Shown: positions 28,901 to 37,141 of the stretch, one piece after another
How the letters are laid out: each line of letters starts with the position of its first letter
Position numbering within the stretch: the first letter of the stretch is position 1
Assembly: GCA_030442055.1 (NCBI GenBank)
Contig: JAUJEB010000004.1
Span: forward strand, 124,001 to 188,000
DNA length: 64,000 nucleotides
From: Agaribacillus aureus
GTDB taxonomy: Bacteria > Bacteroidota > Bacteroidia > Cytophagales > Cyclobacteriaceae
Direction: 5' to 3'
The notes under the pieces: model-generated
What the model was told of the DNA's origin: nothing
What the model saw: the letters and a program-made list of their open reading frames with translations, nothing else
Database searches by the model: none
Program-made: the position numbers and the translations under genes

Positions 28901-31360
28901 GGAACGTCAACCAACCTGGATGGTAACACCGTAACCATTGGGACAGGTACCTGGAGTGTTGTCAGTGGAATCGGCGGAAATATTACCAATCTGAACGATC
29001 CAAACAGTGCTTTTACCGGAGTTGCGGGAACGACTTATCAACTTAGGTGGACCATTGCCAACGGAAGCTGTGCCGACTCCCAGGACGACGTTAACATTAC
29101 CTTTGATCAAACACCAACCACCGCCAACGCTGGTGCCGATAAAAGTATCTGTGGTACCTCAACCAATTTAGAAGCCAACGCCGCCACGGTTGGTACAGGT
29201 ACCTGGAGTATTGTCAGCGGAGCCGGTGGAAGTGTTGCCATTCCAAATGATGAAAATAGTGCATTTACCGGAATAGCCGGAACAATATATCAGCTCAGAT
29301 GGACGATCAGCAATGGTAGCTGCGCCAGCTCTCAGGACGATGTCATTATTACGTTAGATCAAACACCGACCACAGCCAATGCAGGAGCAGATCAAAACGT
29401 TTGTGGCACCTCTACTAATCTGGAAGCCAATAACGCTGCCGTAGGCACGGGTCTTTGGAGCATTATTAGCGGAGTGGGTGGAAGTATTACTAACAATAAC
29501 GATGCAACCAGTAACTTCACCGGGGTTATTGGCACCACTTATCAGCTCAGGTGGACCATCAGCAATGGCAGTTGCGTAGACTCGCAAGACGACGTAATCA
29601 TCACCTTTGACGAGACGCCAACAACCGCTGACGCTGGGGCTGATCAAAATATCTGTGGGACTTCCACCAGCCTCACAGGCAATACCGCAGCTATTGGGAC
29701 AGGAAGTTGGAGTATCATTAGCGGAAGCGGTGGAAGTATCACGAACATCAATGATGAAAACAGCGATTTTACGGGAACGGCCGGCACCACCTACCAGCTA
29801 CGGTGGACCATCAGTAACGGCAGCTGTACGGGTTCCCAGGATGATGTGACCATTACGTTTGATCAAACGCCAACTACCGCCAACGCCGGGCCGGATCAGA
29901 ATATCTGCGGGACCTCCACTAACCTGGAAGGTAATATCGCAACTATTGGGATCGGAAGCTGGAGTATTATCAGCGGAACCGGCGGAAGCATCACGAATAT
30001 AAATGATGAAAACAGTAACTTCACCGGCGTCATTGGCACCACTTATCAACTTAGGTGGACCATTAATAACGGTAGTTGCCCCGAATCCAGGGATGACGTT
30101 AGCATTACTTTTAATCCAACACCCGTCACGGCAAACGCCGGGCCCGATCAGGCAGTTTGCGGAACCGCGACTACACTGGAAGGGAATGACCCGAATGGAG
30201 CAGCGGGCAGTTGGTCAGTGGTATCTGGTGACGGGCTGGCTAATTTTACCAATCAAAACTTGTTCAATACAAACTTCAGTGGTACCGCGGGTCAAACCTA
30301 CGTTATACGCTGGACCATCAATAGCGCATTATGTGGCACCAGCACTGACGATGAAGTAACTGTTACATTTGATGAGGCACCCCTGGCAGCCGATGCGGGA
30401 AATGATATTGACCTGTGTGGGAACGTCACCACTACTACGCTAAATGGAAATACACCGAGTGTTGGTACAGGCACCTGGCGCATTACTGCAGGGCCTGGTA
30501 ATATTGCAAATCCTAACCTGGCATCTACTGCGATAGCAGGGCTGGTCGTGGGTCAAACCACAACCGTTGAATGGCAGATAGTTAACGGAAGTTGCCGGGT
30601 AGCTGATGAAATGTCTATTAACGTACGAGCCGCGGCTTCCGTAAATATCAACAGCGCCGAAATTTGTGAGGGAGAATCTGTAGATATCGAAATCACCGGT
30701 GGCAGTTCCTTCCGGTGGAATCCTGAGGATGGTGTAAGCAATCCAAACACCGCCAACCCCCAACTAAGCCCTACCGCCAGCACTAACTACGAGCTAACCG
30801 TTTCAAATGGCACTTGCAGCGATCAGATTATTAACATCAACGTCGTTGTCAACCCGTTGCCTATTGTAAGAATTAGCAATGACACCACCATTCAAGCCGG
30901 CAATAGTGTTCAACTTTTTGCCTCGGGAGGGGACTTATATAGCTGGTCTCCCACGGATGACCTAGACAACCCGCAAGCTTCGGATCCTTTTGCCTCCCCT
31001 ATCCAAACCACCACTTATACCGTGGAAGTTGAAAATGAGTTTGGATGTGCTGCCAGAGAATCAGTGACCGTAACAGTCGATGACAATTATGAAATATTTG
31101 TGCCGCAAATGTTCACACCGAATGGTGATGGTTCAAATGACATTTTGTTTGTCAACACCATCGGTATTGAAACATTAACTTTCAAAATTTTTGATCGCCA
31201 CGGTAAGCTCATATTTGAATCAGCCAGCAGCTCGGATGGATGGGACGGCAGGGTCAATGGGGAGGCCCAAAACATAGACACGTATGTCTATCTGGTCTCC
31301 GCAAGGACTTACAGCAATCAAAATGTTACGGACAAAGGCACTTTTCAGTTGATAAGATAA
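22979..31360 (+). CDS. Giant repetitive T9SS-secreted surface protein (type B sorting domain)
   Basis: The 2793-residue protein starts at GTG and has a signal peptide ending near TQA (residue 25). Domain order: a G8-like opening (GHGSWNDPLVWDLG, then DDIIIN) leading into a beta-helix-like region up to ~290; two PKD/Ig-like domains (~290-455); 23 close repeats of ~84 residues (457-2382) with ANAG.DK.VCGTSTNLEGN and GTGTWSIISG; two divergent repeats; two PKD-like domains; and a C-terminal gliding-type domain from ~2706 (MFTPNGDGSND, FKIFDRHGKLIFE, DGWDGR, ending GTFQLIR). Each repeat has two cysteines, likely disulphide-forming. By analogy with SprB and SprF, it would be exported by the type IX system and mounted at the surface with the PorP/SprF protein encoded next. 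An adhesin is the best guess. Confidence 0.93.
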   Translation: MKKCVIRSLWVCFIIVLFNGFDTQAATYTTVGHGSWNDPLVWDLGAVPSPGDDIIINHLINAATNIAIGPAGTLNIGLSGRLTFGNLQLVGFLRNDGTLIGDQLDLVSGGPIENMQNYGRVRIANVTLGPDTGGGGSAITLVSNYNRFHVTGNLTIRGFFLNQRTLAVDGRLINHGRLRSQAEYSLIRIGLELSNTASGQLELEGKIKLGLWDNDGNPVGGTAFFVNDGSFESIAGPGAYPGIFDGGSTVTVTNNNTLVGDLFLCIGPQSSYENTNPPDDFIIDCCVAQIANAGPDRVVCSGANITLGGTPTVIGGNGPYDYVWTSIGGNLVTTTNPNPQAFTNVNAEFFVTVEDNTGCVSKDIVNITPTTSLIAWAGPDKYICEGETVPLGGAIVASCDPGTYTYEWSPSTGLDDPTAPNPNASPTTTTHYQVEVTSSTSSVSYDVMTVYVAQQPTVANAGVDKNVCGTSTNLEGNAPTVGNGIWSIVTGIGGNIANRGSNTSNFTGTLGATYLLRWTINNGSCISSQDVVEITFDDNPTTANAGPDQSLCGTSTTLAANTPTVGIGTWNIVSGAGGNITTLTDENSSFTGTAGTTYRLRWTISNGSCTSSQDDVEITFYDNPTIANAGPDQNLCGTSTTLAANAPTIGTGTWSIISGTGGSITTLTDENSSFSGTAGTTYQLRWTISNGSCTSSQDDVTITFNQEPTTANAGSNRSICGTSIALEGNAAVVGTGTWSVISGSGGSFTDVNVENTTFSGIANTVYQLRWTITTGTCTSQDDVTINLNQVPTGSDAGPDKSVCGTSTTLDGNVAVSGTGTWSVISGLGGSITDVNDENSNFTGTPGTTYRLRWTISAGACSSSDDVDITFDPAPTIANAGADKSVCGSSTNLEGNTPATGTGTWSIISGAGGGFANANDENTNFTGTAGITYQLRWTIISGGCSSQDDVTITLDQAPTVANAGADKNVCGTATNLEANTAAIGTGTWSIISGIGGIITDLNDENSNFSGTVGSTYQLRWTISNGSCPDSQDDVTITFDQTPTIANAGVDKNICGTSTSLEGITATIGTGTWSIISGIGGSITDLNDENSNFTGTAGTTYQLRWTISNGGCPSSQDDVNITFDQSPTTANAGADKSVCGTSTNLEANTATVGTGTWTIISGTGGGFTNVNDENTNFTGTAGTTYQLRWTISSGSCTSSADDVFITFDQTPTVANAGPDKNVCGSTNLDGNTAAIGTGTWTIVSGTGGNITTPNAENSNFSGTAGATYRLRWTISNGSCTDSWDEVDITFDQAPTTANAGTDKNVCGSTNLEGNAATVGTGTWSIISGAGGSFVNANDENTSFTGTAGTTYQLRWTISNGSCTDSQDDVNITFDQPPTTADAGADKSVCGTATNLEGNTAAVGTGTWSIISGGGGWFVNANDENTNFTGTAGTTYQLRWTISNGSCTSFQDDVNITFDQSPTVANAGADKNVCGSTNLEGNIATVGTGTWSIVSGLGGSITDLNDESSNFTGTPGTTYQLRWTISNGSCPDSWDHVNITFDPPPTIANAGTDKSVCGNATNLEGNTASTGTGTWSIISGAGGGFANVNAENSNFTGTPGTTYQLRWTISNGSCPDSQDDVNITFDQVPTVANAGADKSVCGASTNLEGNVATVGTGTWSVVSGLGGSVTNLNDENSNFTGTPGTTYQLRWTISNGSCASSQDDVTITLDQSPTVANAGTDKSACGTSTNLEANTPAVGSGMWSIVSGLGGNIITPNNRNSTFTGIVGTTYQLRWTISNGTCADSQDDVTITFDETPTISNAGMDKSICGTSTSLEGITATVGAGTWSIISGLGGSITTPTDQNTNFTGTPGTTYQLRWTISNGSCPDSQDDVNITFDQTPTTANAGTDKSACGNTTNLEANTATIGTGTWSIISGAGGSVTSVNDPTSNFSGTPGNSYQLRWTISNGSCTSSADDVNITFDQLPTTANAGADKSICGTSTNLDGNTVTIGTGTWSVVSGIGGNITNLNDPNSAFTGVAGTTYQLRWTIANGSCADSQDDVNITFDQTPTTANAGADKSICGTSTNLEANAATVGTGTWSIVSGAGGSVAIPNDENSAFTGIAGTIYQLRWTISNGSCASSQDDVIITLDQTPTTANAGADQNVCGTSTNLEANNAAVGTGLWSIISGVGGSITNNNDATSNFTGVIGTTYQLRWTISNGSCVDSQDDVIITFDETPTTADAGADQNICGTSTSLTGNTAAIGTGSWSIISGSGGSITNINDENSDFTGTAGTTYQLRWTISNGSCTGSQDDVTITFDQTPTTANAGPDQNICGTSTNLEGNIATIGIGSWSIISGTGGSITNINDENSNFTGVIGTTYQLRWTINNGSCPESRDDVSITFNPTPVTANAGPDQAVCGTATTLEGNDPNGAAGSWSVVSGDGLANFTNQNLFNTNFSGTAGQTYVIRWTINSALCGTSTDDEVTVTFDEAPLAADAGNDIDLCGNVTTTTLNGNTPSVGTGTWRITAGPGNIANPNLASTAIAGLVVGQTTTVEWQIVNGSCRVADEMSINVRAAASVNINSAEICEGESVDIEITGGSSFRWNPEDGVSNPNTANPQLSPTASTNYELTVSNGTCSDQIININVVVNPLPIVRISNDTTIQAGNSVQLFASGGDLYSWSPTDDLDNPQASDPFASPIQTTTYTVEVENEFGCAARESVTVTVDDNYEIFVPQMFTPNGDGSNDILFVNTIGIETLTFKIFDRHGKLIFESASSSDGWDGRVNGEAQNIDTYVYLVSARTYSNQNVTDKGTFQLIR
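24347..30124 (+). repeat. 23 tandem ~251-bp repeats coding the adhesin shaft
   Basis: Units average 251 bp (82-84 codons). Each begins (A/S)NAG.D and ends ITFDQ.P. Copies differ at many synonymous sites but keep phrases such as YQLRWTISNGSC almost unchanged, which indicates purifying selection on protein with older duplication. Three units (10, 11 and 13) share a short deletion (VCGSTNL). Two more diverged units follow up to about 30630. Confidence 0.9.
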
Positions 31361-31370
31361 CTCGGAATAA

Positions 31371-32387
31371 ATGACAAAGTTTTTACCATTAATATTCACC
31401 ATTTTAATCAGCCTTATCACTGCGGGCGCCCGGGGACAAGATCCATTTTTCTCCCAGTTTTACAATGCACCGCTAACTCTCAACCCGGCTTTAACCGGGA
31501 TATCTTACGGAAATATCCAGGTGACTGCCAATTATAGAAATCATTTGTCAACTTTCGATCCTTTTGAAACCTACGCATTCTCGCTAAATGCCTCTATGCT
31601 TGAAAACAAACTAAACAATGATTTCGGAGGGTTGGGGATACTGATGGTCAACGACGTTTCGGGAATAGGCTTAAAAAACCTGAAGGCCATGTTGTCACTG
31701 GCCTATCATAAATCGCTTGGGCCTTCCGGTAATCACTTTCTGGCGCTTGGGTTCCAGGGTGGTATAGATCAGACCAACCTGGATTTTGGTAATTTATCCA
31801 CACAGTCCCAATGGGTGGACGGAAGAGGCATCGACCAGAATCTGGATAACGGGGAACGGTTTGCCGGTGATAATACTGTGTTGCTTGATTTTCAAGCTGG
31901 TTTGATGTGGTATTCATTTATTGGTGAACGTACAACGCTGTTTGCCGGGTCCTCGGTCTATCATATTACCGAGCCCGAAAAATCCATTACAGATGAAAGT
32001 TCAAAGCTTTCAAGGCGCTATGTTGTTCATGGTGGTGGCAAGTTTGGTGTTGGGCCCAGGGTAAACATTGTACCCAATCTTGTTTTTATGCAACAAAGTA
32101 GCTCTAACGTCATTAACACCGGCTTACTGCTGGAATATGATCTGTCGGTAAAAAACCAGAACCAAATTATCACCGCCGGCGCATGGCTGAGAAATACCAG
32201 TGCCGTCATTATCAATACCGGTCTGGAAATTAAAAATTTTCAAATCGGTTTAAGTTACGACCTTATTATTTCGGACATCCGGACGGCTACCAATCGCGGT
32301 GGTGTGGAAATTGGTCTGACTTATAATTTTCGAAAATCTATCTCAACAGCCACCAGGTTGTTAGCCAACCCTAATCCAAGATTGTAG
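31371..32387 (+). CDS. PorP/SprF family T9SS outer-membrane protein
   Basis: The 338-residue protein begins with a signal peptide (LISLITAGARGQ) and continues with the family opening DPFFSQFYNAPLTLNPALTGI. Alternating beta strands to the C-terminus form the expected outer-membrane barrel. Proteins of this family pair with type B sorting-domain substrates and tether or guide them at the cell surface. It lies 10 bp after the giant adhesin gene and abuts the next gene without a gap. The partner assignment follows from this order. Confidence 0.93.
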   Translation: MTKFLPLIFTILISLITAGARGQDPFFSQFYNAPLTLNPALTGISYGNIQVTANYRNHLSTFDPFETYAFSLNASMLENKLNNDFGGLGILMVNDVSGIGLKNLKAMLSLAYHKSLGPSGNHFLALGFQGGIDQTNLDFGNLSTQSQWVDGRGIDQNLDNGERFAGDNTVLLDFQAGLMWYSFIGERTTLFAGSSVYHITEPEKSITDESSKLSRRYVVHGGGKFGVGPRVNIVPNLVFMQQSSSNVINTGLLLEYDLSVKNQNQIITAGAWLRNTSAVIINTGLEIKNFQIGLSYDLIISDIRTATNRGGVEIGLTYNFRKSISTATRLLANPNPRL

Positions 32388-35300
32388 ATGTCGATGAGAA
32401 GGGGATACATATTCATAGCGCTTTTTATTGCCGGTTCCGTTGGGATATCCCATGGGCAAAATATCAGGCGATTCCAGGATATGAGTCCAACCTTAAATCT
32501 TGAGGGAAATTATGAATTCGGTAATAAGCTATTTGCCGAGGGAAAATATTACGCAGCAACGCACTTCTATCAGCAGGTGCTAGAGGAAGAAGAATCACAC
32601 ACAGGCGCCATCTACCAATTGGGAATGAGTTATGAAAAATTAAGGGATTATCAAAAGGCCCGTGATCAATTTAAGAAAATATATGATCGCCGGGTCAAAG
32701 GTTATCCTCTGCTGAGCCTTCATTATGGTATTAATGCAAAAGCCATTGGTAATTGCGAAGAGGCCATCGAGGCTTTTGAAAGTTTTCTTAATCAGGGGGC
32801 TACCAAGGATCCGGATAAAATAAAAATCGCCCAATGGGAGTTGGAATCGTGCCAGGGAGGTGTTGTCTCTTCGCAAAATACCGATGACGTTACCGCCAGG
32901 ATCCTCGATCCTTCCAACGATAACGATATGTCTGAATTTGGCGTTACCCAGTTTGGTGACAATAAAGTGATCTATACAGGAGTCAGTAAGGTTCCTAAAG
33001 CAAGGAAGTTAAATATCGGGGAAACGAAAGCCGCTTATGACGATCAATACTTAAACCGGCTCTTTTCTGCGACACTTGACAATAAAGGTGTTCTAAGCGG
33101 AGATCTGTTGAAAATAAAGCTACCAGCCGGAAATCAAAACGTTGGCAGTCCATTCCTCTCTGAGGATGGCAACAAGCTGTATTACACCATATGCCAAAAC
33201 GGCAACAAGGATTGCGGCATTTATTACAGCCGAAAAAAATCAGGCAATAAGTGGTCTGATCCTGTCAAACTCAATGAGATCATTAATGCTCCAGGCTCCG
33301 ATAGCCGTCACGCGGTTTTAGGAAGGGATAAAGCTAATCGGGAATACATTTTCTTCAGTTCAAATCGTCGCGGAGGACAGGGAGCATTTGACATTTGGTA
33401 TGCCCTGCTCGATGAAGAGGGCACACCGGTTGAAGCCATTAACCTGGGGCCTACTATCAATACCTCCAAGATGGAGGTAACGCCGTATTTTGATCAAAAA
33501 TCCAATTTATTGTTTTTCAGCTCAAATGGACATAAGGGATTAGGGCAACTGGATGTTTACATGGTTTCCATTGATTTCATCTCGCGCCAGGGTATCATTT
33601 ATAATGTAGGCGCGCCCATTAATTCCAGGACAGACGACTATTATTTTAGCATGGCCAACAATGCCACCTCCGGATATGTATCATCAAACAGGGTAGGCAG
33701 TGTCGCCGGCAATCAATACTCGGTTACGGATAATATATATCGACTGTCATTTAAAGCCCCTTTTACTTACAAAAATTTGCCTGATTATATAAGCAAAGTC
33801 AACTCCTTTAATGAGCATGACATTGCCTTCAAATTATTTAGCGAAAGCTTCGACTATAAAGATCTGGCAGTAAATGGTGAAGATGGTTCCAAATTAAGTG
33901 AAGAGGATATCAACATTGACGGATCTATTCTGCAAGGTGATAGTTTCAAGGCCGATCAGATGGTGTATCTGCTGGATGAAAACCAAAACATCATTGACTC
34001 TACCAGCACCGATGAGAACGGAAAGTTTCGCTTTCGCAAACTTCCCGGAGATAACAAATATTCTCTGTTGATCGATAGCGCTGACGACCTGGAAGCTAAC
34101 ATGCGCTTCCTCGACGACAGCGGCCAGGAATTGCTGGCCGTCAACTCAAAGGACGATGAAGAATTTTTTAACTACAAAAAACTACAGGACCAGTCAGTTG
34201 CTTTGCAAAAGCTGGGAGAAGATCAGATCGCCATCTCCGGCAACCTCCTGAAAGATGGCCAGCCGGCAGCAAATCAGCCCGTCGTGCTGGTAGATGAAAA
34301 TGGTAATGTTGTGGCACAGGGTTACACTGACAGCGAGGGCAAATTCCATTTCAGAAACCTGGACAATTCCAAAAAGTATGCATTAAGAATGGACGACAGC
34401 GATGATCTCCAAGCCAACATGCGCTTCCTCGATAACAGTGGCCAGGAATTACTGGTGGTCAACTCAGAGGATAACGAAGAATTCTTTTACTACAAAAAAC
34501 TACAGGACCAGTCAGTTGCTTTGCAAAAACTGGGTGAAGACCAGATCGCCATCTCAGGCAACCTCCTGAAAGATGGCCAGCCAGCAGCTAACCAACCCGT
34601 CGTGCTGGTAGATGAAAATGGTAATGTTGTAGCACAGGGTTATACTGACAGCGAGGGCAAATTCCATTTCAGAAACCTGGACAATTCCAAAAAGTATGCA
34701 TTAAGAATGGACGACAGCGATGATCTCCAAGCCAACATGCGCTTCCTCGATAACAGTGGCCAGGAATTACTGGTGGTCAACTCAGAGGATAACGAAGAAT
34801 TCTTTTACTACAAAAAACTACAGGACCAGTCAGTTGCTTTGCAAAAACTGGGTGAAGACCAGATCGCCATCTCCGGCAACCTCCTGAAAGATGGCCAGCC
34901 GGCAGCGAATCAGCCCGTGGTGCTGGTAGATGAAGATGGCAATGTAGTGGCTGAGGGTTACACTGACAGTGAAGGCAAATTCCATTTCAGAAATTTAGAC
35001 AACTCCAAAAAGTATGCCCTGAGAATGGATGACAGCGATGATCTCCAAGCCAACATGCGCTTCCTCGATGACAGCGGCCAGGAATTACTGGCGGTCAACT
35101 CAGAGGATAATGAAGGATTTTTTAACTACAAAAAATTACAGGACCAGTCAGTTGCTTTGCAAAAACTGGGTGAAGACCAGATCGCCATCTCCGGCAACCT
35201 CCTGAAAGATGGCCAGCCGGCAGCGAATCAGCCCGTCGTACTGGTAGATGAAAATGGCAATGTAGTGGCTGAGGGTTACACTGACAGCGAAGGCAAATTC

Positions 35301-36587
35301 CATTTCAGAAATTTAGACAATTCCAAAAAGTATGCACTGAAAATGGATGACAGCGATGATCTCCAAGCCAACATGAGCTTTCTCGATGACAGCGGCCAGG
35401 AATTGCTGGCGGTCAACTCAAAGGATAATGAAGGGTTTTTTAACTACAAAAAACTGCAGGACGAATCATTTGCTTTACAGAAACTGGAGGAGGATCAGAT
35501 CACTATCTCCGGCAGCTTCCTGAAAGATGGCCAGCCGGCAGCAAATCAGCCCGTCGTACTGGTAGATGAAAATGGCAATGTAGTGGCTGAGGGTTATACT
35601 GACAGCGAAGGCAAATTCCATTTCAGAAATTTAGACAATTCCAAAAAGTACGCACTGAGAATGGATGACAGCGGTGACCTGCAGGCCAACATGAGCTTCC
35701 TCGATGACAATGGCCAGGAACTACTTGCGGTCAACTCAAAAGATAACGCAGCATTCTTTAACTACGAAAATCTGCAGGATCAGTCATTATCTACCCAAAA
35801 AATGACGGAGGACCACATCAACATATCGGGAAGCCTGTTGAAAGATGGACAGCCGGCCGGCAATAAAAAGGTGATTTTGGTGGATGCCAGTGGCAAAATG
35901 ATTGATGGGGGGTATACGGACAAGGATGGTAAATTTAATTTTAAGCACTTAGCCAACTCGGAAAAATACATATTAAGAATGGATGACGGTGAAAACCTGA
36001 AGGCAAACATGGGCTTTTTTGATATGCATGATAACCTGCTACTCAGTACTAATTCCGAAGACAATTCCATTTATTTTGAGTACAGTGACCTATCAGACCA
36101 GGTAATACCCCGCAAACAAATTGCTGCCAACAATACCCAATTTAAGTATCGGGACGAGACAGCCCGGACAGCATCCGTCGGTAAAAGCCGTATTCGTAAG
36201 ATCAGTCCGGCTGACCAGCTCAGGCAGATGTTTAAACCGACTATGACCTATGAGCAATACAATGACCTGGTAAAGGAACAAGGCGAAAACCTGACGAAGG
36301 ACGTCAACCTGCGCGTGCAGATCGGTGCCTTTCGGAAACCTTCAAAAAGACTGTTTAAACACCTGAATTTAGGGGAAATTGATGTTATCAAATCAAGGGG
36401 GTTGACAAAATTTCTGATCGGCAACTTCGATGAATTGGAAAAGGCCGAAGCACTAAGAAAGAAAGCCTTTAATAAAGGTGTCAGCGATGCGTTTGTGTCT
36501 GTTTATTACAGGGGGCACAGGGTCGCTTTATTAATTTATAACCATAAAAATAAACTAGTTAGAAAAATCGTGGAAAGCAATGACTAA
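32388..36587 (+). CDS. TPR / PD40 / tandem-repeat protein with C-terminal SPOR-like domain
   Basis: The 1399-residue protein has a signal peptide (about 1-23), then TPR helices (GNYEFGNKLFAEGKYYAATHFYQQV, about 35-140). A PD40 propeller follows (about 180-480: SPFLSEDGNKLYYT, FFSSNRRGGQGAFDIWYA, LLFFSSNGHKGLGQLDVY). Seven 106-residue units span 508-1249, each with a CarboxypepD_reg/SdrD-like core (GYTDSEGKFHFRNLDNSKKY). A SPOR-like domain closes the protein (VQIGAFRKPSKRLF, FLIGNFDELEKAEALRKKA, FVSVYYRG). The common Bacteroidota relatives end in an OmpA peptidoglycan-binding domain; here SPOR replaces it. It probably links the adhesin apparatus to peptidoglycan. It overlaps the next gene by 8 bp. 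Confidence 0.88.
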   Translation: MSMRRGYIFIALFIAGSVGISHGQNIRRFQDMSPTLNLEGNYEFGNKLFAEGKYYAATHFYQQVLEEEESHTGAIYQLGMSYEKLRDYQKARDQFKKIYDRRVKGYPLLSLHYGINAKAIGNCEEAIEAFESFLNQGATKDPDKIKIAQWELESCQGGVVSSQNTDDVTARILDPSNDNDMSEFGVTQFGDNKVIYTGVSKVPKARKLNIGETKAAYDDQYLNRLFSATLDNKGVLSGDLLKIKLPAGNQNVGSPFLSEDGNKLYYTICQNGNKDCGIYYSRKKSGNKWSDPVKLNEIINAPGSDSRHAVLGRDKANREYIFFSSNRRGGQGAFDIWYALLDEEGTPVEAINLGPTINTSKMEVTPYFDQKSNLLFFSSNGHKGLGQLDVYMVSIDFISRQGIIYNVGAPINSRTDDYYFSMANNATSGYVSSNRVGSVAGNQYSVTDNIYRLSFKAPFTYKNLPDYISKVNSFNEHDIAFKLFSESFDYKDLAVNGEDGSKLSEEDINIDGSILQGDSFKADQMVYLLDENQNIIDSTSTDENGKFRFRKLPGDNKYSLLIDSADDLEANMRFLDDSGQELLAVNSKDDEEFFNYKKLQDQSVALQKLGEDQIAISGNLLKDGQPAANQPVVLVDENGNVVAQGYTDSEGKFHFRNLDNSKKYALRMDDSDDLQANMRFLDNSGQELLVVNSEDNEEFFYYKKLQDQSVALQKLGEDQIAISGNLLKDGQPAANQPVVLVDENGNVVAQGYTDSEGKFHFRNLDNSKKYALRMDDSDDLQANMRFLDNSGQELLVVNSEDNEEFFYYKKLQDQSVALQKLGEDQIAISGNLLKDGQPAANQPVVLVDEDGNVVAEGYTDSEGKFHFRNLDNSKKYALRMDDSDDLQANMRFLDDSGQELLAVNSEDNEGFFNYKKLQDQSVALQKLGEDQIAISGNLLKDGQPAANQPVVLVDENGNVVAEGYTDSEGKFHFRNLDNSKKYALKMDDSDDLQANMSFLDDSGQELLAVNSKDNEGFFNYKKLQDESFALQKLEEDQITISGSFLKDGQPAANQPVVLVDENGNVVAEGYTDSEGKFHFRNLDNSKKYALRMDDSGDLQANMSFLDDNGQELLAVNSKDNAAFFNYENLQDQSLSTQKMTEDHINISGSLLKDGQPAGNKKVILVDASGKMIDGGYTDKDGKFNFKHLANSEKYILRMDDGENLKANMGFFDMHDNLLLSTNSEDNSIYFEYSDLSDQVIPRKQIAANNTQFKYRDETARTASVGKSRIRKISPADQLRQMFKPTMTYEQYNDLVKEQGENLTKDVNLRVQIGAFRKPSKRLFKHLNLGEIDVIKSRGLTKFLIGNFDELEKAEALRKKAFNKGVSDAFVSVYYRGHRVALLIYNHKNKLVRKIVESND
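33909..36134 (+). repeat. Seven tandem 318-bp coding repeats
   Basis: Units start at 33909, 34227, 34545, 34863, 35181, 35499 and 35817, all exactly 318 bp apart. Units 2 and 3 share an uninterrupted identical run of about 230 bp (34326-34555 and 34644-34873), while units 1 and 7 are clearly diverged. This points to recent duplication or gene conversion in the middle of the array. Confidence 0.93.
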
Positions 36588-37134
36588 TATTTATTTAAAA
36601 AAGCTAGAAAAAACAGTTTGTGTCCTGTTTTTGGGGCTGGTGATGATAAGTTTCTCCTCCTCAAAGGCGCCGGGGCAAATAGATACGAATGCGAAAATAA
36701 AATCTTTGTTCATCTATAACTTCGCCAAGTACGTAGAGTGGCCGGGTAAAATGAAAGATGGGGATTTTGTTATTGGTATTCTGGGAGACCACCCTACACT
36801 TCACAGCGAGTTAAGCAAGATGGCTCAGACCAAGACGAGGGGTGATCAGAGTTTCAAGATTGAAAACTACAAAAATGCCAACGAGGTTTCTAAATGCCAT
36901 ATTTTATATATCGAGGCAACAAAGAGCGATCAGCTCCAGAACGTCGTTAATGACAGGTCGGGCAAAAGTACCCTAATCGTGGGCGATGGCCCCGGATTAG
37001 CAAAGCAAGGAGCGGGAATAAGTTTTTATGAAATGCAAAGCAAGCAGAAAATGGAAATCAATCCCGACAATTTAGAAAAGTACAATTTAAAGGTAAGCAG
37101 TCAATTAGTGGCTTTGGCTACCGTCGTAAAATAA
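36580..37134 (+). CDS. YfiR-family (DUF4154) periplasmic protein
   Basis: The 184-residue protein has a signal peptide followed by the YfiR core: IKSLFIYNFAKYVEWP, then VIGILGDHP, KCHILYIEA, STLIVGDGPGLAKQGAGISF. In Pseudomonas, YfiR is a periplasmic repressor of a diguanylate cyclase; in Bacteroidota the family often sits with T9SS or histidine-kinase genes and its role is unclear. Here no cyclase is nearby. It overlaps the repeat/SPOR gene by 8 bp, so it is part of the same operon and may sense envelope state for the surface apparatus. Confidence 0.9.
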   Translation: MTNIYLKKLEKTVCVLFLGLVMISFSSSKAPGQIDTNAKIKSLFIYNFAKYVEWPGKMKDGDFVIGILGDHPTLHSELSKMAQTKTRGDQSFKIENYKNANEVSKCHILYIEATKSDQLQNVVNDRSGKSTLIVGDGPGLAKQGAGISFYEMQSKQKMEINPDNLEKYNLKVSSQLVALATVVK

Positions 37135-37141
37135 CAAAGGC

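Noticed and set aside
24366-30783. Many overlapping ORFs in other frames inside the adhesin repeats
   Set aside because: They recur unit by unit because the repeat itself is periodic; they are shadows of the real frame.
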